Assembly: GCA_017533485.1 (NCBI GenBank)
Contig: JAFXIC010000049.1
Location: 1-32,597, forward strand
DNA length: 32,597 nucleotides
Reading direction: 5' to 3'
Origin: Oscillospiraceae bacterium
GTDB taxonomy: Bacteria > Bacillota > Clostridia > Oscillospirales > Ruminococcaceae
Shown here: piece after piece, positions 22,786 to 31,111 of the stretch
Position numbering within the stretch: the first letter of the stretch is position 1
Layout: every line of letters starts with the position of its first letter
Program-made: the position numbers and the translations under genes
Notes under the pieces: generated by a model
The model's input: the letters and a program-made list of their open reading frames with translations, nothing else
Databases searched by the model: none
What the model was told of the DNA's origin: nothing

Positions 22786-22954
22786 CTGATGTGCATTCCA
22801 TACGAAGCGGAACCGCAGGAATGCGCCTCCCTCCTTACTCGCTGAATTTTTTCTATCTCTATGCACAGCCCATGCGGCTGCAAAAATATTATAAAGCCCC
22901 CTGCTTAAAATAACCTGAATTTACAAACTGCAAAAAAGAGAAAAATATCAAACG

Positions 22955-23752
22955 TCAGTCTTTCAGCGTCAACCCCTGGCCATCCTTTTCGATACCGCCG
23001 GCAAGCAGCATGATTCCCTCAATCATACCCCATATTGCAGGAATAAAGCTGAGGAGGAAGCAGGAAAGCAGTGTAAGCAGAAGCTGTGCAACAGCTTTTC
23101 CGGTATAGCCGAGATAGAAATTGTGTGCGCCGAACATACCGAGCAAAAGCCCGAGAATTCCGGCTGTGGTTCTGGATTTCTGAGATTCCCCGAAATATGC
23201 GGGGGTCTGCGCCTGCGGCACATAACCTGCCTGCGGATTGCCGTAAGCATTTGTCTGGCCGTAAGCGTTGGACTGACCGTAGGCATTTGTCTGACCATAG
23301 GCGTTGGGCTGCCCGTAGGCATTGGTCTGACCATAGGCGTTGGGCTGACCGTAAGCATTGGTCTGACCAAAAGAATTCTGCTGGCCGAACGCATCGGTTC
23401 CGGCTGTACTCTGGGGCTGGCCGTAAGCATTCGTCTGACCGAAGGTCTGGGTCGGCTGGGGGGTCGGAACCGCGCCGATATCCTCCATCATTACGCTGCT
23501 GGCTGCCGCAGAAGAACCGAAGGGTTTAAATGTAACAGAAGTCGGCTGGGGCGGATTCGGATCTGCCATACGGGGGGATGAACCGAGCTGCGGGATCGGA
23601 TTGCCGCAGATTTCACAGACAATCGCACCTGCCATAATCATAGTGCCGCAGCTGCCGCAGTATTTCGTGCCCGTACCGGCGGCAAAGCCGCAGCTGGGGC
23701 AGACGATATCACCATCCGTCAATACTTCTGCACAATTCTTACAAAACATCAT
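22955..23752 (-). CDS. Zinc-ribbon and TM2-domain membrane protein with NAYGQ repeats
   Basis: A 265-residue protein in three parts. Residues 1-55 carry four CxxC pairs (CKNC, CPSC, CGSC, CEIC), two zinc ribbons. Residues about 80-180 are low-complexity and rich in Q, N, Y and G, with seven units of NAYGQT/P. Residues about 185-265 are a TM2 domain: two membrane helices with the turn motif GAHNFYLGYTGKAVAQ. AGGAG precedes the first of two adjacent ATGs by 11 bases. The next gene upstream (23833-24459) has the same layout without the repeat, so they are tandem paralogues, probably co-transcribed from 24562-24590. Function unknown; the repeat region could be a flexible or condensate-forming linker. 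Confidence 0.87.
   Translation of the reverse strand: MMFCKNCAEVLTDGDIVCPSCGFAAGTGTKYCGSCGTMIMAGAIVCEICGNPIPQLGSSPRMADPNPPQPTSVTFKPFGSSAAASSVMMEDIGAVPTPQPTQTFGQTNAYGQPQSTAGTDAFGQQNSFGQTNAYGQPNAYGQTNAYGQPNAYGQTNAYGQSNAYGQTNAYGNPQAGYVPQAQTPAYFGESQKSRTTAGILGLLLGMFGAHNFYLGYTGKAVAQLLLTLLSCFLLSFIPAIWGMIEGIMLLAGGIEKDGQGLTLKD
23241..23366. repeat. Seven in-frame 18-bp tandem units within the TM2 gene
   Basis: Seven consecutive 18-bp units (plus-strand form CCGTAAGCATTTGTCTGG and variants) encode a six-residue repeat of the NAYGQT type. Units alternate between two forms, so the higher-order period is 36 bp. Diverged single units (for example near 23418) flank the array. Such an array can change length by slippage without breaking the frame. 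Confidence 0.85.
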
Positions 23753-23832
23753 CGTGAATCACACTCCTGTTCTTTTACTATTATAGTTATATAGTCATAT
23801 GTCCGGAATCGGAAAATTGTCCCTTTTCGCAA

Positions 23833-24459
23833 TCATTCCAGAAGATTGCCGTTTCCGTCCTTATAATTCTTATTCGAAAGAATATCAATCGACTCGACGA
23901 CTGCCCAGAACCAGGATATCGGCAGTCCGCCGAAAATCGTCAGCATAAGATGCGCAATCCCTGCGCCTTGTTTTCCGAGATAGAAGTCGTGTACGCCGAG
24001 CATTCCGAGCACAAATCCGAGTATTGCCGCGGTTCCGCGCTTACAGGCATTTGCCGGTGCAACCGGTGCCGCTTTCTGTTCCTGAAGCCAGATGCCTTCG
24101 GTACTGCTCACCGGCGTCGGGTAGGGTGATGCACCGCGCATCGCATCCGGTTGGTTGGATGCAGCCGGATAAACCGGAGCCTGCTGGTGCGCCGCAAATC
24201 CCGCATAGGTTCCGCCGCGCTTGGCTGTATGATTTTGGGACGAATAGACGGGTGCCGGTTCTGATGCATACTGTGCTGCAAACTGTGACGCATCATCCCG
24301 CTCGACTTTCCTTCCGCAAAGGTCACAGACGACTGCGTAAGAAGGGGTTTCCGAGCCGCACTGCTCACAGAATTTGCTGCCCGTTCCGATTGCAAAGCCG
24401 CACTGGCGGCAGGCAACCTCTGTATCCGTCAGAATCTCACCGCAATTTTTGCAAAACAA
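23833..24459 (-). CDS. Zinc-ribbon and TM2-domain membrane protein
   Basis: A 208-residue paralogue of the adjacent protein. Four CxxC pairs (CKNC, CRQC, CEQC, CDLC) in residues 1-50 form two zinc ribbons; a polar linker (about 55-135) follows; then the TM2 domain with LGVHDFYLGKQGAGIAHLMLT and a final hydrophobic helix with SWFWAVVESIDIL. The start is a TTG at 24459, nine bases after AAAGGAGG; an ATG just upstream is out of frame. The leader between promoter and start holds a GCCGCC/GGCGGC hairpin (24514-24539) and the dyad at 24544-24568. No function is known for this architecture. Confidence 0.85.
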   Translation of the reverse strand: MFCKNCGEILTDTEVACRQCGFAIGTGSKFCEQCGSETPSYAVVCDLCGRKVERDDASQFAAQYASEPAPVYSSQNHTAKRGGTYAGFAAHQQAPVYPAASNQPDAMRGASPYPTPVSSTEGIWLQEQKAAPVAPANACKRGTAAILGFVLGMLGVHDFYLGKQGAGIAHLMLTIFGGLPISWFWAVVESIDILSNKNYKDGNGNLLE

Positions 24460-24543
24460 CGCACATTGCCTCCTTTATGGGGTCTCTGTATTGCTTTTCC
24501 GCGGGTATCTCACGCCGCCTTTCTGATCTCTCCGGCGGCAGGC

Positions 24544-24568
24544 GTATAATAACCCAGTCTTATTATAC
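24544..24568. promoter_or_regulatory. Perfect 9-bp dyad over the -10 region, likely operator
   Basis: GTATAATAA (24544-24552) and TTATTATAC (24560-24568) are exact reverse complements separated by seven bases. The right arm contains the -10 box of the minus-strand promoter and the left arm lies near its transcription start, which is where a repressor would bind. The left arm also spells TATAAT on the plus strand but has no good -35 partner. Confidence 0.65.
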
Positions 24569-24590
24569 CTTTTTTTCGTGTTCATGTCAA
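24562..24590 (-). promoter_or_regulatory. Consensus SigA promoter of the TM2 gene pair
   Basis: On the minus strand TTGACA (24590-24585), a 17-base spacer and TATAAT (24567-24562) match consensus at all 12 positions. The distance to the TTG start is about 100 bases. Confidence 0.87.
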
Positions 24591-24634
24591 GTGATTAACA
24601 AAAAATAAAGCCGCCCGAAATTCATCTTTTTCTC

Positions 24635-24663
24635 TTGCTATTTTGTCAAAAATATGATATACT
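24635..24663 (+). promoter_or_regulatory. Probable SigA promoter of the MoxR operon
   Basis: TTGCTA (24635-24640), a 17-base spacer and TATACT (24658-24663) match consensus at 9 of 12 positions, with an extended TG before the -10. The leader to ATG 24776 is about 105 bases. Confidence 0.65.
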
Positions 24664-24775
24664 GATAGGAAGCTGAAAAATAGATGTGCCGCCGCTCAGC
24701 CTCAAGCCCCTTCCCATCTGCTGCGGCGCGGATTTATACAGTCGATTTCATTCGTTCGAAAGGATGTGCAAGCAT

Positions 24776-25723
24776 ATGCAACCCGAACTCCAGAAGCTTT
24801 CCGATAGTATCTCGAAAGTCATCGTCGGTAAGGACGATGTCATCCGCCGCGTCCTCGCAGGTCTTCTCTGCGGCGGCCATATCCTCATCGAGGATGTTCC
24901 GGGCGTCGGTAAAACGCAGCTCGCTGCTTCCCTCGCAAAATCTGTCGGCGGCTCCTTTAATCGTATCCAGCTGACGCCCGATATCATGCCCTCCGATATC
25001 ACCGGTTTTTCTATGGTCAATCAGCAGAACTTTGAACTCGAATACCGTGCCGGAGCGGCGATGTGCAACTTCCTCCTCGCGGACGAAATCAACCGTGCTT
25101 CCCCGAAGGTTCAGTCCGCACTGCTCGAAGTCATGGAGGAACAGCAGGTCTCCATCGACGGTGTAACCCATAAGCTTCCGCAGCCGTTTATGGTACTCGC
25201 AACCCAGAACCCTGTGGAAACCTACGGAACCTACCACCTCCCCGAAGCACAGATGGACCGGTTCTTTATGCGCATCAGCATGGGCTATCCGACCGCTGAC
25301 GAGGAGCTTTCGATTCTTTCCCGTACCGAACATCACAACCCCCTCCTCAATATCACTCAGCCTGCGATCTCGCCGGAAGATATCCTCCGGCTTCAGGATC
25401 AGGTCCGCAGTATATTCGTCAGCGACGCCGTCAAGCAATATATCCTCTCGATCGTCGCTGCCACCCGTTCCAATGATATGCTGACGCTCGGCGCAAGCCC
25501 CCGCGGTTCCATCGCACTCTATAAAGCGGCGAAAGCAGAAGCCTTCCTCTCCGACAGAAATTTCGTTCTGCCCGATGATGTCAAGGCGATTACCGAACAC
25601 GTTCTCTCTCACCGCCTCATCCTCTCCCCAAAAGGCAAAACCAAATTTTCGGACGCATCACTGCTGCTCCGCGAAATCCTCGCGAAAGTCCCCGTCCCGA
25701 TGGAAACAGGTTCCTGTCAATGA
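24776..25723 (+). CDS. MoxR-family AAA+ ATPase
   Basis: A 315-residue cytoplasmic AAA+ ATPase. Walker A is VPGVGKT with K46, Walker B is LLADEINRA with D103 and E104, and the sensor region ATQNPVETYGTYHLPEAQMDRFFMR is characteristic of MoxR. The C-terminal lid domain follows (SPRGSIALYKAAKAEAFL). These proteins work as chaperone-like remodelers together with DUF58 partners. ATG 24776 is preferred over an ATG at 24764 because the latter is part of the AAAGGA binding site. The stop overlaps the start of the DUF58 gene by four bases. Confidence 0.94.
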   Translation: MQPELQKLSDSISKVIVGKDDVIRRVLAGLLCGGHILIEDVPGVGKTQLAASLAKSVGGSFNRIQLTPDIMPSDITGFSMVNQQNFELEYRAGAAMCNFLLADEINRASPKVQSALLEVMEEQQVSIDGVTHKLPQPFMVLATQNPVETYGTYHLPEAQMDRFFMRISMGYPTADEELSILSRTEHHNPLLNITQPAISPEDILRLQDQVRSIFVSDAVKQYILSIVAATRSNDMLTLGASPRGSIALYKAAKAEAFLSDRNFVLPDDVKAITEHVLSHRLILSPKGKTKFSDASLLLREILAKVPVPMETGSCQ

Positions 25724-27027
25724 CACCGGGATATATCTGTGCCGTTTGCGTGGCGGTTCTGTTCATGCTCTATTTCGATGGTCAGATCGGTGTGATGATG
25801 CTCGCATTTTTGATTGTGATGCCGATTCTTTCACTGATCGTGACGCTTTGGGTGCGCCGTTCGCTGACAATCTCTCTCCAGCTTCCTGACAGCACCGCAA
25901 AGCATAAATCTACCACGCTGACACTCATACTCGAAAAAAAGACCGTGCTGCCGATGCCGTTTCTGCGGCTGAAGCTGACCGCGGACGAACATTTCTTCCC
26001 CATCGACGCCAATGCCAAGCCCCTTCCTGCCGAACCGCAGCCGGGTCAGGGCTTCTTTTCCTATCTGCGCTATGTCAAGCGGTATAAGGAATGGCGGAAG
26101 CTCATCCATAAGCTCCCCACACCCGAAACACTCTATTTCAGATGCTCGATGGGAACGGAAAAGAGAAAAAAGCTGACCATTCCGGTCAGCGGTCAATACT
26201 GCGGTATGGGCAGAATATCGGTCTCGGAGCTTATGCTCTCGGATTTTCTCGCCATGTTCCGCTTCCGGATGCCGGAAATCCAGCCGGTCAGCATCCTCAT
26301 TCTCCCCGAAATCCCACAGCTCAAAGTCAGCAATGAGCTGTTCCGTACCGTTTCCAACGAAGCGGCAACCGCAGACGATGAATCCGATAATACGCCCGTA
26401 TATTCCGCAGTTTCAACCGCCGGCTATGAGCATCGGGATTATATCCCCGGCGACCCCTTAAAACGCATCAACTGGAAACTCTCCTCCAAACGTCACCGCC
26501 TTCAGGTACGGATGGATGAGCCGGTCGCGCTGACAAAACTTTCCGTTGTACTGGATTTCCTGCGGAGCTTTGATGAGATGCCGATGAAAGAGAAGCTGAA
26601 ACAGGAAGAACGGCTGCTCGAATCCGCACTCGGTCTGCTGAAGCTTTGTGCGTCTCAGGGCTTCCCGAGCGTTCTGCATTACCCCGACGAGAATTCACAG
26701 TGGGTCAGAGTGTCGGTCGATTCCCCCGACCAGATCGACAGTGAAGCACTCACCATCCTCCGCGGCGGCTTCCGCCCGATTTCGGAATTCAGCTGTGATC
26801 TGCTGCCGGCGGCGGCAGCACAGGAAAATCAGGCGATTACACTCTACTTTACCTCCCATATGGACACCGAAAAAGCCGCTAGACTCGAAAAGCTCCCTGC
26901 GTCATCCCTGTATGTGGTCATTCCGAAATCGGATGCCGATTCCGTACACGCAAATCTTTCACTCCCGAAAAATGCTTCGCTCTGGTATACCGATAAAGAG
27001 CATAATCTAACGCCTGCACACAGATGA
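25720..27027 (+). CDS. DUF58-domain membrane protein
   Basis: A 435-residue protein with two N-terminal hydrophobic segments (to about residue 45), a beta-rich middle region, and the DUF58 domain near residue 235-300 (YIPGDPLKRINWKLSSKRHRLQVRM), which continues with a von Willebrand A-like layout (KLSVVLDFLRSF). It is coupled to the MoxR gene through a four-base ATGA overlap and is followed 49 bases later by the transglutaminase gene. This three-gene set is widespread; MoxR is thought to act on the DUF58 protein, but the cellular role in Clostridia is not settled. Confidence 0.92.
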   Translation: MTPGYICAVCVAVLFMLYFDGQIGVMMLAFLIVMPILSLIVTLWVRRSLTISLQLPDSTAKHKSTTLTLILEKKTVLPMPFLRLKLTADEHFFPIDANAKPLPAEPQPGQGFFSYLRYVKRYKEWRKLIHKLPTPETLYFRCSMGTEKRKKLTIPVSGQYCGMGRISVSELMLSDFLAMFRFRMPEIQPVSILILPEIPQLKVSNELFRTVSNEAATADDESDNTPVYSAVSTAGYEHRDYIPGDPLKRINWKLSSKRHRLQVRMDEPVALTKLSVVLDFLRSFDEMPMKEKLKQEERLLESALGLLKLCASQGFPSVLHYPDENSQWVRVSVDSPDQIDSEALTILRGGFRPISEFSCDLLPAAAAQENQAITLYFTSHMDTEKAARLEKLPASSLYVVIPKSDADSVHANLSLPKNASLWYTDKEHNLTPAHR

Positions 27028-27076
27028 TCCCTGCATCCTGCCGGCGGAAGTCTCAAAGAAAGGAGGGATTCCTGCA

Positions 27077-29485
27077 ATGACAGCAACGCTGAAACGGTTC
27101 GCAGAGAGCCGGCTGATAAAATGGCTTCTTGACGCGAGAAGGCTGCCGCTTTATTTCGCGGTCACGGTCGTTACCGCAATCATGTACCACTATTTCGCGG
27201 CAATGACGCCGGTCTGGGCGATACTCAGCTTCTTTGCGGAGCTGCTGCTGTTCAAGCTGTTCCGGTTCGTCGAAAAACATCACTTCCTCGGCGGCATCTG
27301 TTTTTGTGCCGCAGGATTTGTGACACTCGCGCTCGCGCTGACGATGATTGTCATCGGTGAAAACCCTTCGATGACCAATAATCTCTTTGTGCCGGATAAT
27401 AATATGAATGATATTGATTTCTATATCTGGTTCCTCACGCCGCAGTCCGTTCTCAATGCAGTTTATCTCCCCTATACAATCGCGATCTTCCTCTTATTCA
27501 CCTTCTTCATCGGGTTCGTTACCTACTATTTTACCATTGTACGATACCGCATCCTGATGTCATTCGCAATCCTCTGCTTCCCGTTCGCGATTTATGCAAA
27601 GGAAGCCGAAGTCATGCCCGTACTCTGCATCATCCTGCTGTTCGCGTGTTATTTTGCGGTCATGATTTTCTGCCGCCAGCTCCATAACGAAAACCCTGAA
27701 ATCGTTCAGCAGTATTCCCCCGATGATGGACTGACCTGTACCGCGCAGCCCGTCTCCACACAGACGCTCCTGAACAATCCGCGTCCTGAAATTTCCGACC
27801 GCTCCGGCTGGCGCACTGGCGCACTTTTCCTCGCCGGCGCCTGTATCATCGTTCTGATGCTGCCGAAGCCGACGGTACACGAAGACCGAAGCTATATCGA
27901 AGGCCTGATTAACATGGCGGCGTTTACCGATGCGCTTCTGAACGCAATCTCAGGCTTCGAGTCCGAAAGTGACGGCGGCACAGCCTTCCCCGGCGCCAGC
28001 GCACAGACGCTTTACTATGCCAACGCGGATATACCCGCCAACCTCCGCCGCGCCACGTTTGCCCGTTATCACTACGATACCGACTCCTGGGAAGCCGCAT
28101 ATATGGACGAAGAAAATAAAGCCGAGCGGAATGTATATCCGACATTCCGGACCGCGCTCACGGAATTCTCGGAGTATCGCAAACAAATCCCAACTTCCGC
28201 ACACCCCACTACTGTATATGATATTTATCTGCTGCTGCGGGAGGTTTCGGAACGCCACCCCGATTTTGCAGAAAAATGGGGATTCTCCGAAATCGCGGAT
28301 ACTGCGCTCAGCCCCGAAGATTACCTCCATACCATTACAATGCACGCCGCAGCCTTCAACAGCAATATCTACATCGCACCAAACCAGACCTATACGGTCG
28401 CGACCGCACACCCCATCCAGCAGAATTTAACCGGCATCATTTACCGGAAAGCCCCGTCACGCGTCTACCGTGAGGAATTTACGTCCTTCTATTTAAGTGA
28501 CGCGATCGCACAGGAAGCCGCTGTTCAGTACATGATGGCGGATAAGAATTTCGAGGACTGGCTCACCATGCTGTCGGAAATGATATTCTCCTGTAAAGAT
28601 CTCTCGGAGGATGCACGCGACACGCTGGAAGATGTCTTTTCCGGATCTGTGGCTGCGGACGCGGCATATGAATTCTCGGCGATTCATTCCGAAACACCCG
28701 ATCGCGTTCTTCAGCTCGCGGAAGAACTGACAAGCGGATGCAGCTCCGATTACGAAAAAGCTTCTGCGATCTGTGACTACCTCGCACACGGCGACTATAT
28801 CTATGACCTCGAATATGTCAAGGCGGAGGATGAAAACGTCGAAACCTTCCTCTTTGAATCGAAAACAGGCGTCTGTTATGAATTCGCAACCGCAATGGTA
28901 GAGCTTTGCCGTGCCGCCGGTATTCCTGCACGCTATGTCGAAGGCTATTCGATGAGTGAACACTCCAGATCCGACCGGTATGATTTCGTGATTACCACCA
29001 AGCACGGCCATGCATTCGCAGATGTCTATATCGCAGGCTACGGCTGGATGTCAATGGACGCGACTGCACCGGATTTCAATGCGGCAGCCCCCGCTTCCGC
29101 CAAGAATATTATCCGCACCCTCCAGCTTGCAGGTCTGATTCTGCTGGCTGTATCCTTGCTGCTGATCCTGATGCTGACGATCATTCTCCCGTATTTCAGA
29201 GAGCGTGCATTCTGCCGCTGGTACGAAAGCCGCCGTGACGGTGCCGCGGTCGAAAAAGCATTCGCCCGTCTCCGGAAAGAATGGGACGCGGATCCCGCCG
29301 TAACCGCCCGCTGTCTCTGTGAGGAAATGGAACAACAGCTCCAATGTGATACCGCGCCGATGCGCAACGGCCTCGAACAGGCTGTCTACGGCACCGAATG
29401 CAGCCCCGAAACCGCCGACGCCGCATTCCGCTGCTACCTCGCACTGCGTGAGGCGTGGAAAAAACAAAAACATAAGAAAGCCTGA
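27077..29485 (+). CDS. Membrane-bound transglutaminase-like protein (TgpA type)
   Basis: An 802-residue membrane protein. About six helices lie in residues 1-270, then an extracytoplasmic region with the transglutaminase-like core at about 550-670, and a last helix (IRTLQLAGLILLAVSLLLILMLTIILPYF) before a cytoplasmic tail of about 100 residues. The catalytic triad is intact: C600 in TGVCYEFATAMVELCRAAGIPARYVEGY, H645 in HGHAFADVYI and D661 in MSMDAT. AAAGGAGGG precedes ATG 27077. It closes the MoxR-DUF58 operon. The substrate is unknown; a protease or cross-linking role at the cell surface is inferred. Confidence 0.93.
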   Translation: MTATLKRFAESRLIKWLLDARRLPLYFAVTVVTAIMYHYFAAMTPVWAILSFFAELLLFKLFRFVEKHHFLGGICFCAAGFVTLALALTMIVIGENPSMTNNLFVPDNNMNDIDFYIWFLTPQSVLNAVYLPYTIAIFLLFTFFIGFVTYYFTIVRYRILMSFAILCFPFAIYAKEAEVMPVLCIILLFACYFAVMIFCRQLHNENPEIVQQYSPDDGLTCTAQPVSTQTLLNNPRPEISDRSGWRTGALFLAGACIIVLMLPKPTVHEDRSYIEGLINMAAFTDALLNAISGFESESDGGTAFPGASAQTLYYANADIPANLRRATFARYHYDTDSWEAAYMDEENKAERNVYPTFRTALTEFSEYRKQIPTSAHPTTVYDIYLLLREVSERHPDFAEKWGFSEIADTALSPEDYLHTITMHAAAFNSNIYIAPNQTYTVATAHPIQQNLTGIIYRKAPSRVYREEFTSFYLSDAIAQEAAVQYMMADKNFEDWLTMLSEMIFSCKDLSEDARDTLEDVFSGSVAADAAYEFSAIHSETPDRVLQLAEELTSGCSSDYEKASAICDYLAHGDYIYDLEYVKAEDENVETFLFESKTGVCYEFATAMVELCRAAGIPARYVEGYSMSEHSRSDRYDFVITTKHGHAFADVYIAGYGWMSMDATAPDFNAAAPASAKNIIRTLQLAGLILLAVSLLLILMLTIILPYFRERAFCRWYESRRDGAAVEKAFARLRKEWDADPAVTARCLCEEMEQQLQCDTAPMRNGLEQAVYGTECSPETADAAFRCYLALREAWKKQKHKKA

Positions 29486-29522
29486 GATAAACTGCGATTC
29501 CGCGTCGGAACCGCAGTTTATC
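29486..29522 (+). terminator. Strong hairpin right after the transglutaminase stop
   Basis: GATAAACTGCG (29486-29496) with ATTCCG pairs with CGGAA and CCGCAGTTTATC (29506-29522) with one bulge. There is no T-run after it, so it may act as an RNA 3'-end stabiliser or a Rho-type site rather than a textbook terminator. The bases from 29523 to 29603 hold nothing else that I can name. Confidence 0.55.
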
Positions 29523-29603
29523 CCCTCTCATCCGCATTTTGGCGAATTTGAGCAGATGAAATATGCCCCGTTTCGTCAAAAACGCCAAAGCATCCGCAGA
29601 TGC

Positions 29604-29632
29604 TTGACAAACGAATGGATTTATGATATGAT
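29604..29632 (+). promoter_or_regulatory. SigA promoter of the rpmG-secE-nusG group
   Basis: TTGACA (29604-29609), a 17-base spacer and TATGAT (29627-29632). The transcript would start near 29639, leaving a leader of about 170 bases before rpmG. Confidence 0.85.
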
Positions 29633-29638
29633 AGATGT

Positions 29639-29663
29639 ACCTCTTTGCGGAGGTGCATTTTTT
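29639..29663 (+). promoter_or_regulatory. Possible attenuator at the very start of the rpmG transcript
   Basis: ACCTC (29639-29643) pairs with GAGGT (29650-29654), followed by GCA and six T (29658-29663). It lies at the predicted transcription start and has the form of a short terminator. The remaining leader (29664-29809) shows no start codon with a good binding site until rpmG. Confidence 0.45.
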
Positions 29664-29809
29664 GTGCCCGGATTTCTTCCGGTGGATATCGCTGTGCCGC
29701 GATTTCCAAGCTCCGCCCATGCAAAAAAGAGGGAGGCAAGCTTTCGTTCCGCTGCTCCATTTCTCAGATCGGAGAACGCGGGAAAATTTTAACAGGAGGT
29801 GCCGAAACA

Positions 29810-29959
29810 ATGCGTGTTAAAATCACACTTGCTTGCACAGAATGCAAGCGCAGAAACTATGTTTCTAAGAAGAACAAGAAAAATGACCCCGATAGACTCG
29901 AAATGAAGAAGCATTGCAGATTCTGCAACAAGCACACCATTCACAAGGAAACCAAATAA
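29810..29959 (+). CDS. rpmG: 50S ribosomal protein L33, zinc-binding form
   Basis: A 49-residue L33 of the large ribosomal subunit. All four zinc ligands are present (C9, C12, C36, C39), so this is the zinc-containing C+ form. ATG 29810 follows ACAGGAGGTG at a good distance; the longer open frame upstream is the leader, not protein. It precedes secE and nusG, the usual order in Clostridia, although the tRNA-Trp gene often found between them is absent here. Confidence 0.96.
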   Translation: MRVKITLACTECKRRNYVSKKNKKNDPDRLEMKKHCRFCNKHTIHKETK

Positions 29960-30107
29960 GCGACCGCAATCCGAACCATTCACTCCCTGCGGTAATTGCC
30001 GCGTTTGGCACAAAACGCCGTCAGACTGCCGCTCCATACCACAGCATAACAGAAGCATGATGCATCACACTGTGTTCATGTGACTGATGTGCGGAAAGGA
30101 ACAAACC

Positions 30108-30365
30108 ATGGCTAAGGACAAGGATCAGATTGCTGCGGAAAAGCCCGGCAAGAAGGACAAAAAGTCCAAAAAGAAAAACGGCATCGCAAAGTGGTTCAAG
30201 GACCTGAAATCCGAATGGAAGAAGGTTGTCTGGCCCACGAAGAAAACCGTTTTCAACAACAGTGTCGTCGTGTTTGTTACCATGATTGTGTTCGCACTCT
30301 TTACATTCCTGCTGGATACCGGCTTCTTAAAGCTCTTCCAGTTCGCAATCAGCAGCAAATCATAA
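30108..30365 (+). CDS. secE: Preprotein translocase subunit SecE
   Basis: An 85-residue single-span SecE, part of the SecYEG channel. A lysine-rich N-terminus (about 1-30) precedes the conserved amphipathic helix FKDLKSEWKKVVWPTKKTVFNNS and one membrane helix (VVVFVTMIVFALFTFLLDTGFL). ATG 30108 has AAAGGA upstream. The 148 bases between rpmG and secE contain no gene. Confidence 0.95.
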   Translation: MAKDKDQIAAEKPGKKDKKSKKKNGIAKWFKDLKSEWKKVVWPTKKTVFNNSVVVFVTMIVFALFTFLLDTGFLKLFQFAISSKS

Positions 30366-30431
30366 TCATGTGTGTAGCTTCGACACGAAAAAATGGCGCT
30401 TTCGCGCAGAAAGTAGAGGGGAGAACCCGCG

Positions 30432-30974
30432 ATGGCAAATGAATCGAATATCGCTCAGGCACAATGGTATGTGCTCCATACCTATTCCGGCTACGAAAAT
30501 AAAGTCGCGCAAAGCATCATGAAAGTCGTCGAGTATCGAAAACTCCAAGACCAGATTCTTGAAGTCCAGATCCCCGTCGAACAGGTTCATGAGATCACAG
30601 ACGGCAAGGAGAAAGATGTTACCCGTAAGATCTTCCCCGGCTATGTGCTCGTGAAAATGATTTATACCGACGAAATCGCTTACCATATCCGCAGTATCCG
30701 CGGTGTGACCTGTTTCGTCGGCTCCAGCCCCACAGACCCCACACCGCTGACCGAAAAGGAAGTCGCTGCGCTCGGCGTCGATCTCGGTCAGGTCATTGAG
30801 GTCAATGTCAGTGTCGGAGATACTGTTCGTATCGTCGGTACTGCAATGGACGGCTTTATGGGTATCGTACAAAGCCTCAATCCCGAAGAAGGAACCTGCA
30901 ATGTGCTCGTCTCCATGTTCGGTCAGGAAACACCCACAGAGCTTTCCCTCAGCCAGGTCGTCAAAACTGACTGA
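30432..30974 (+). CDS. nusG: Transcription termination/antitermination factor NusG
   Basis: A 180-residue NusG, which binds RNA polymerase and modulates pausing and termination. The N-terminal NGN domain (about 1-115) starts AQWYVLHTYSGYENKVAQSI and includes FPGYVLVKM; the C-terminal KOW domain has GDTVRIVGTAMDGFMGIVQSLN. ATG 30432 is placed 13 bases after AGGGGAG. It follows secE by 66 bases. Confidence 0.96.
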   Translation: MANESNIAQAQWYVLHTYSGYENKVAQSIMKVVEYRKLQDQILEVQIPVEQVHEITDGKEKDVTRKIFPGYVLVKMIYTDEIAYHIRSIRGVTCFVGSSPTDPTPLTEKEVAALGVDLGQVIEVNVSVGDTVRIVGTAMDGFMGIVQSLNPEEGTCNVLVSMFGQETPTELSLSQVVKTD

Positions 30975-31037
30975 TCTTACGCTGAAACAAAAGACGTACC
31001 CCTTTTTCAGACGGCTGCTTCTTCAAGATATGCCGTC

Positions 31038-31090
31038 GTGGGAGAGACAGCCGGCGCAGATCATGCTTCCCGGATGTCCCGCCATACCAC
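31038..31090 (+). promoter_or_regulatory. Structured mRNA element before rplK, possible L1-binding leader
   Basis: GTGG of GTGGGAG (31038-31044) can pair with CCAC (31087-31090), and GCCGG (31050-31054) with CCGG (31070-31073), GAC with GTC between them. GUGGGAG is the sequence of the L1-binding helix of 23S rRNA. A similar element lies before rplA (31606-31673). It ends 21 bases before the rplK start. Regulation by L1 is inference. Confidence 0.5.
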
Positions 31091-31111
31091 ATTTTTTGGA
31101 GGTAATTTACC

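Noticed and set aside
23241-23436. CRISPR-like short repeats
   Set aside because: Units are 18 bp without unique spacers and encode an in-frame amino acid repeat, so this is a coding tandem repeat.
24734-25612. 292-codon minus-strand open frame
   Set aside because: Antisense to the MoxR gene, whose Walker motifs are intact on the plus strand.
29960-30107. Possible tRNA gene between rpmG and secE
   Set aside because: tRNA-Trp is common at this place in relatives, but no T-arm GGTTCGA-type sequence or acceptor stem is present.
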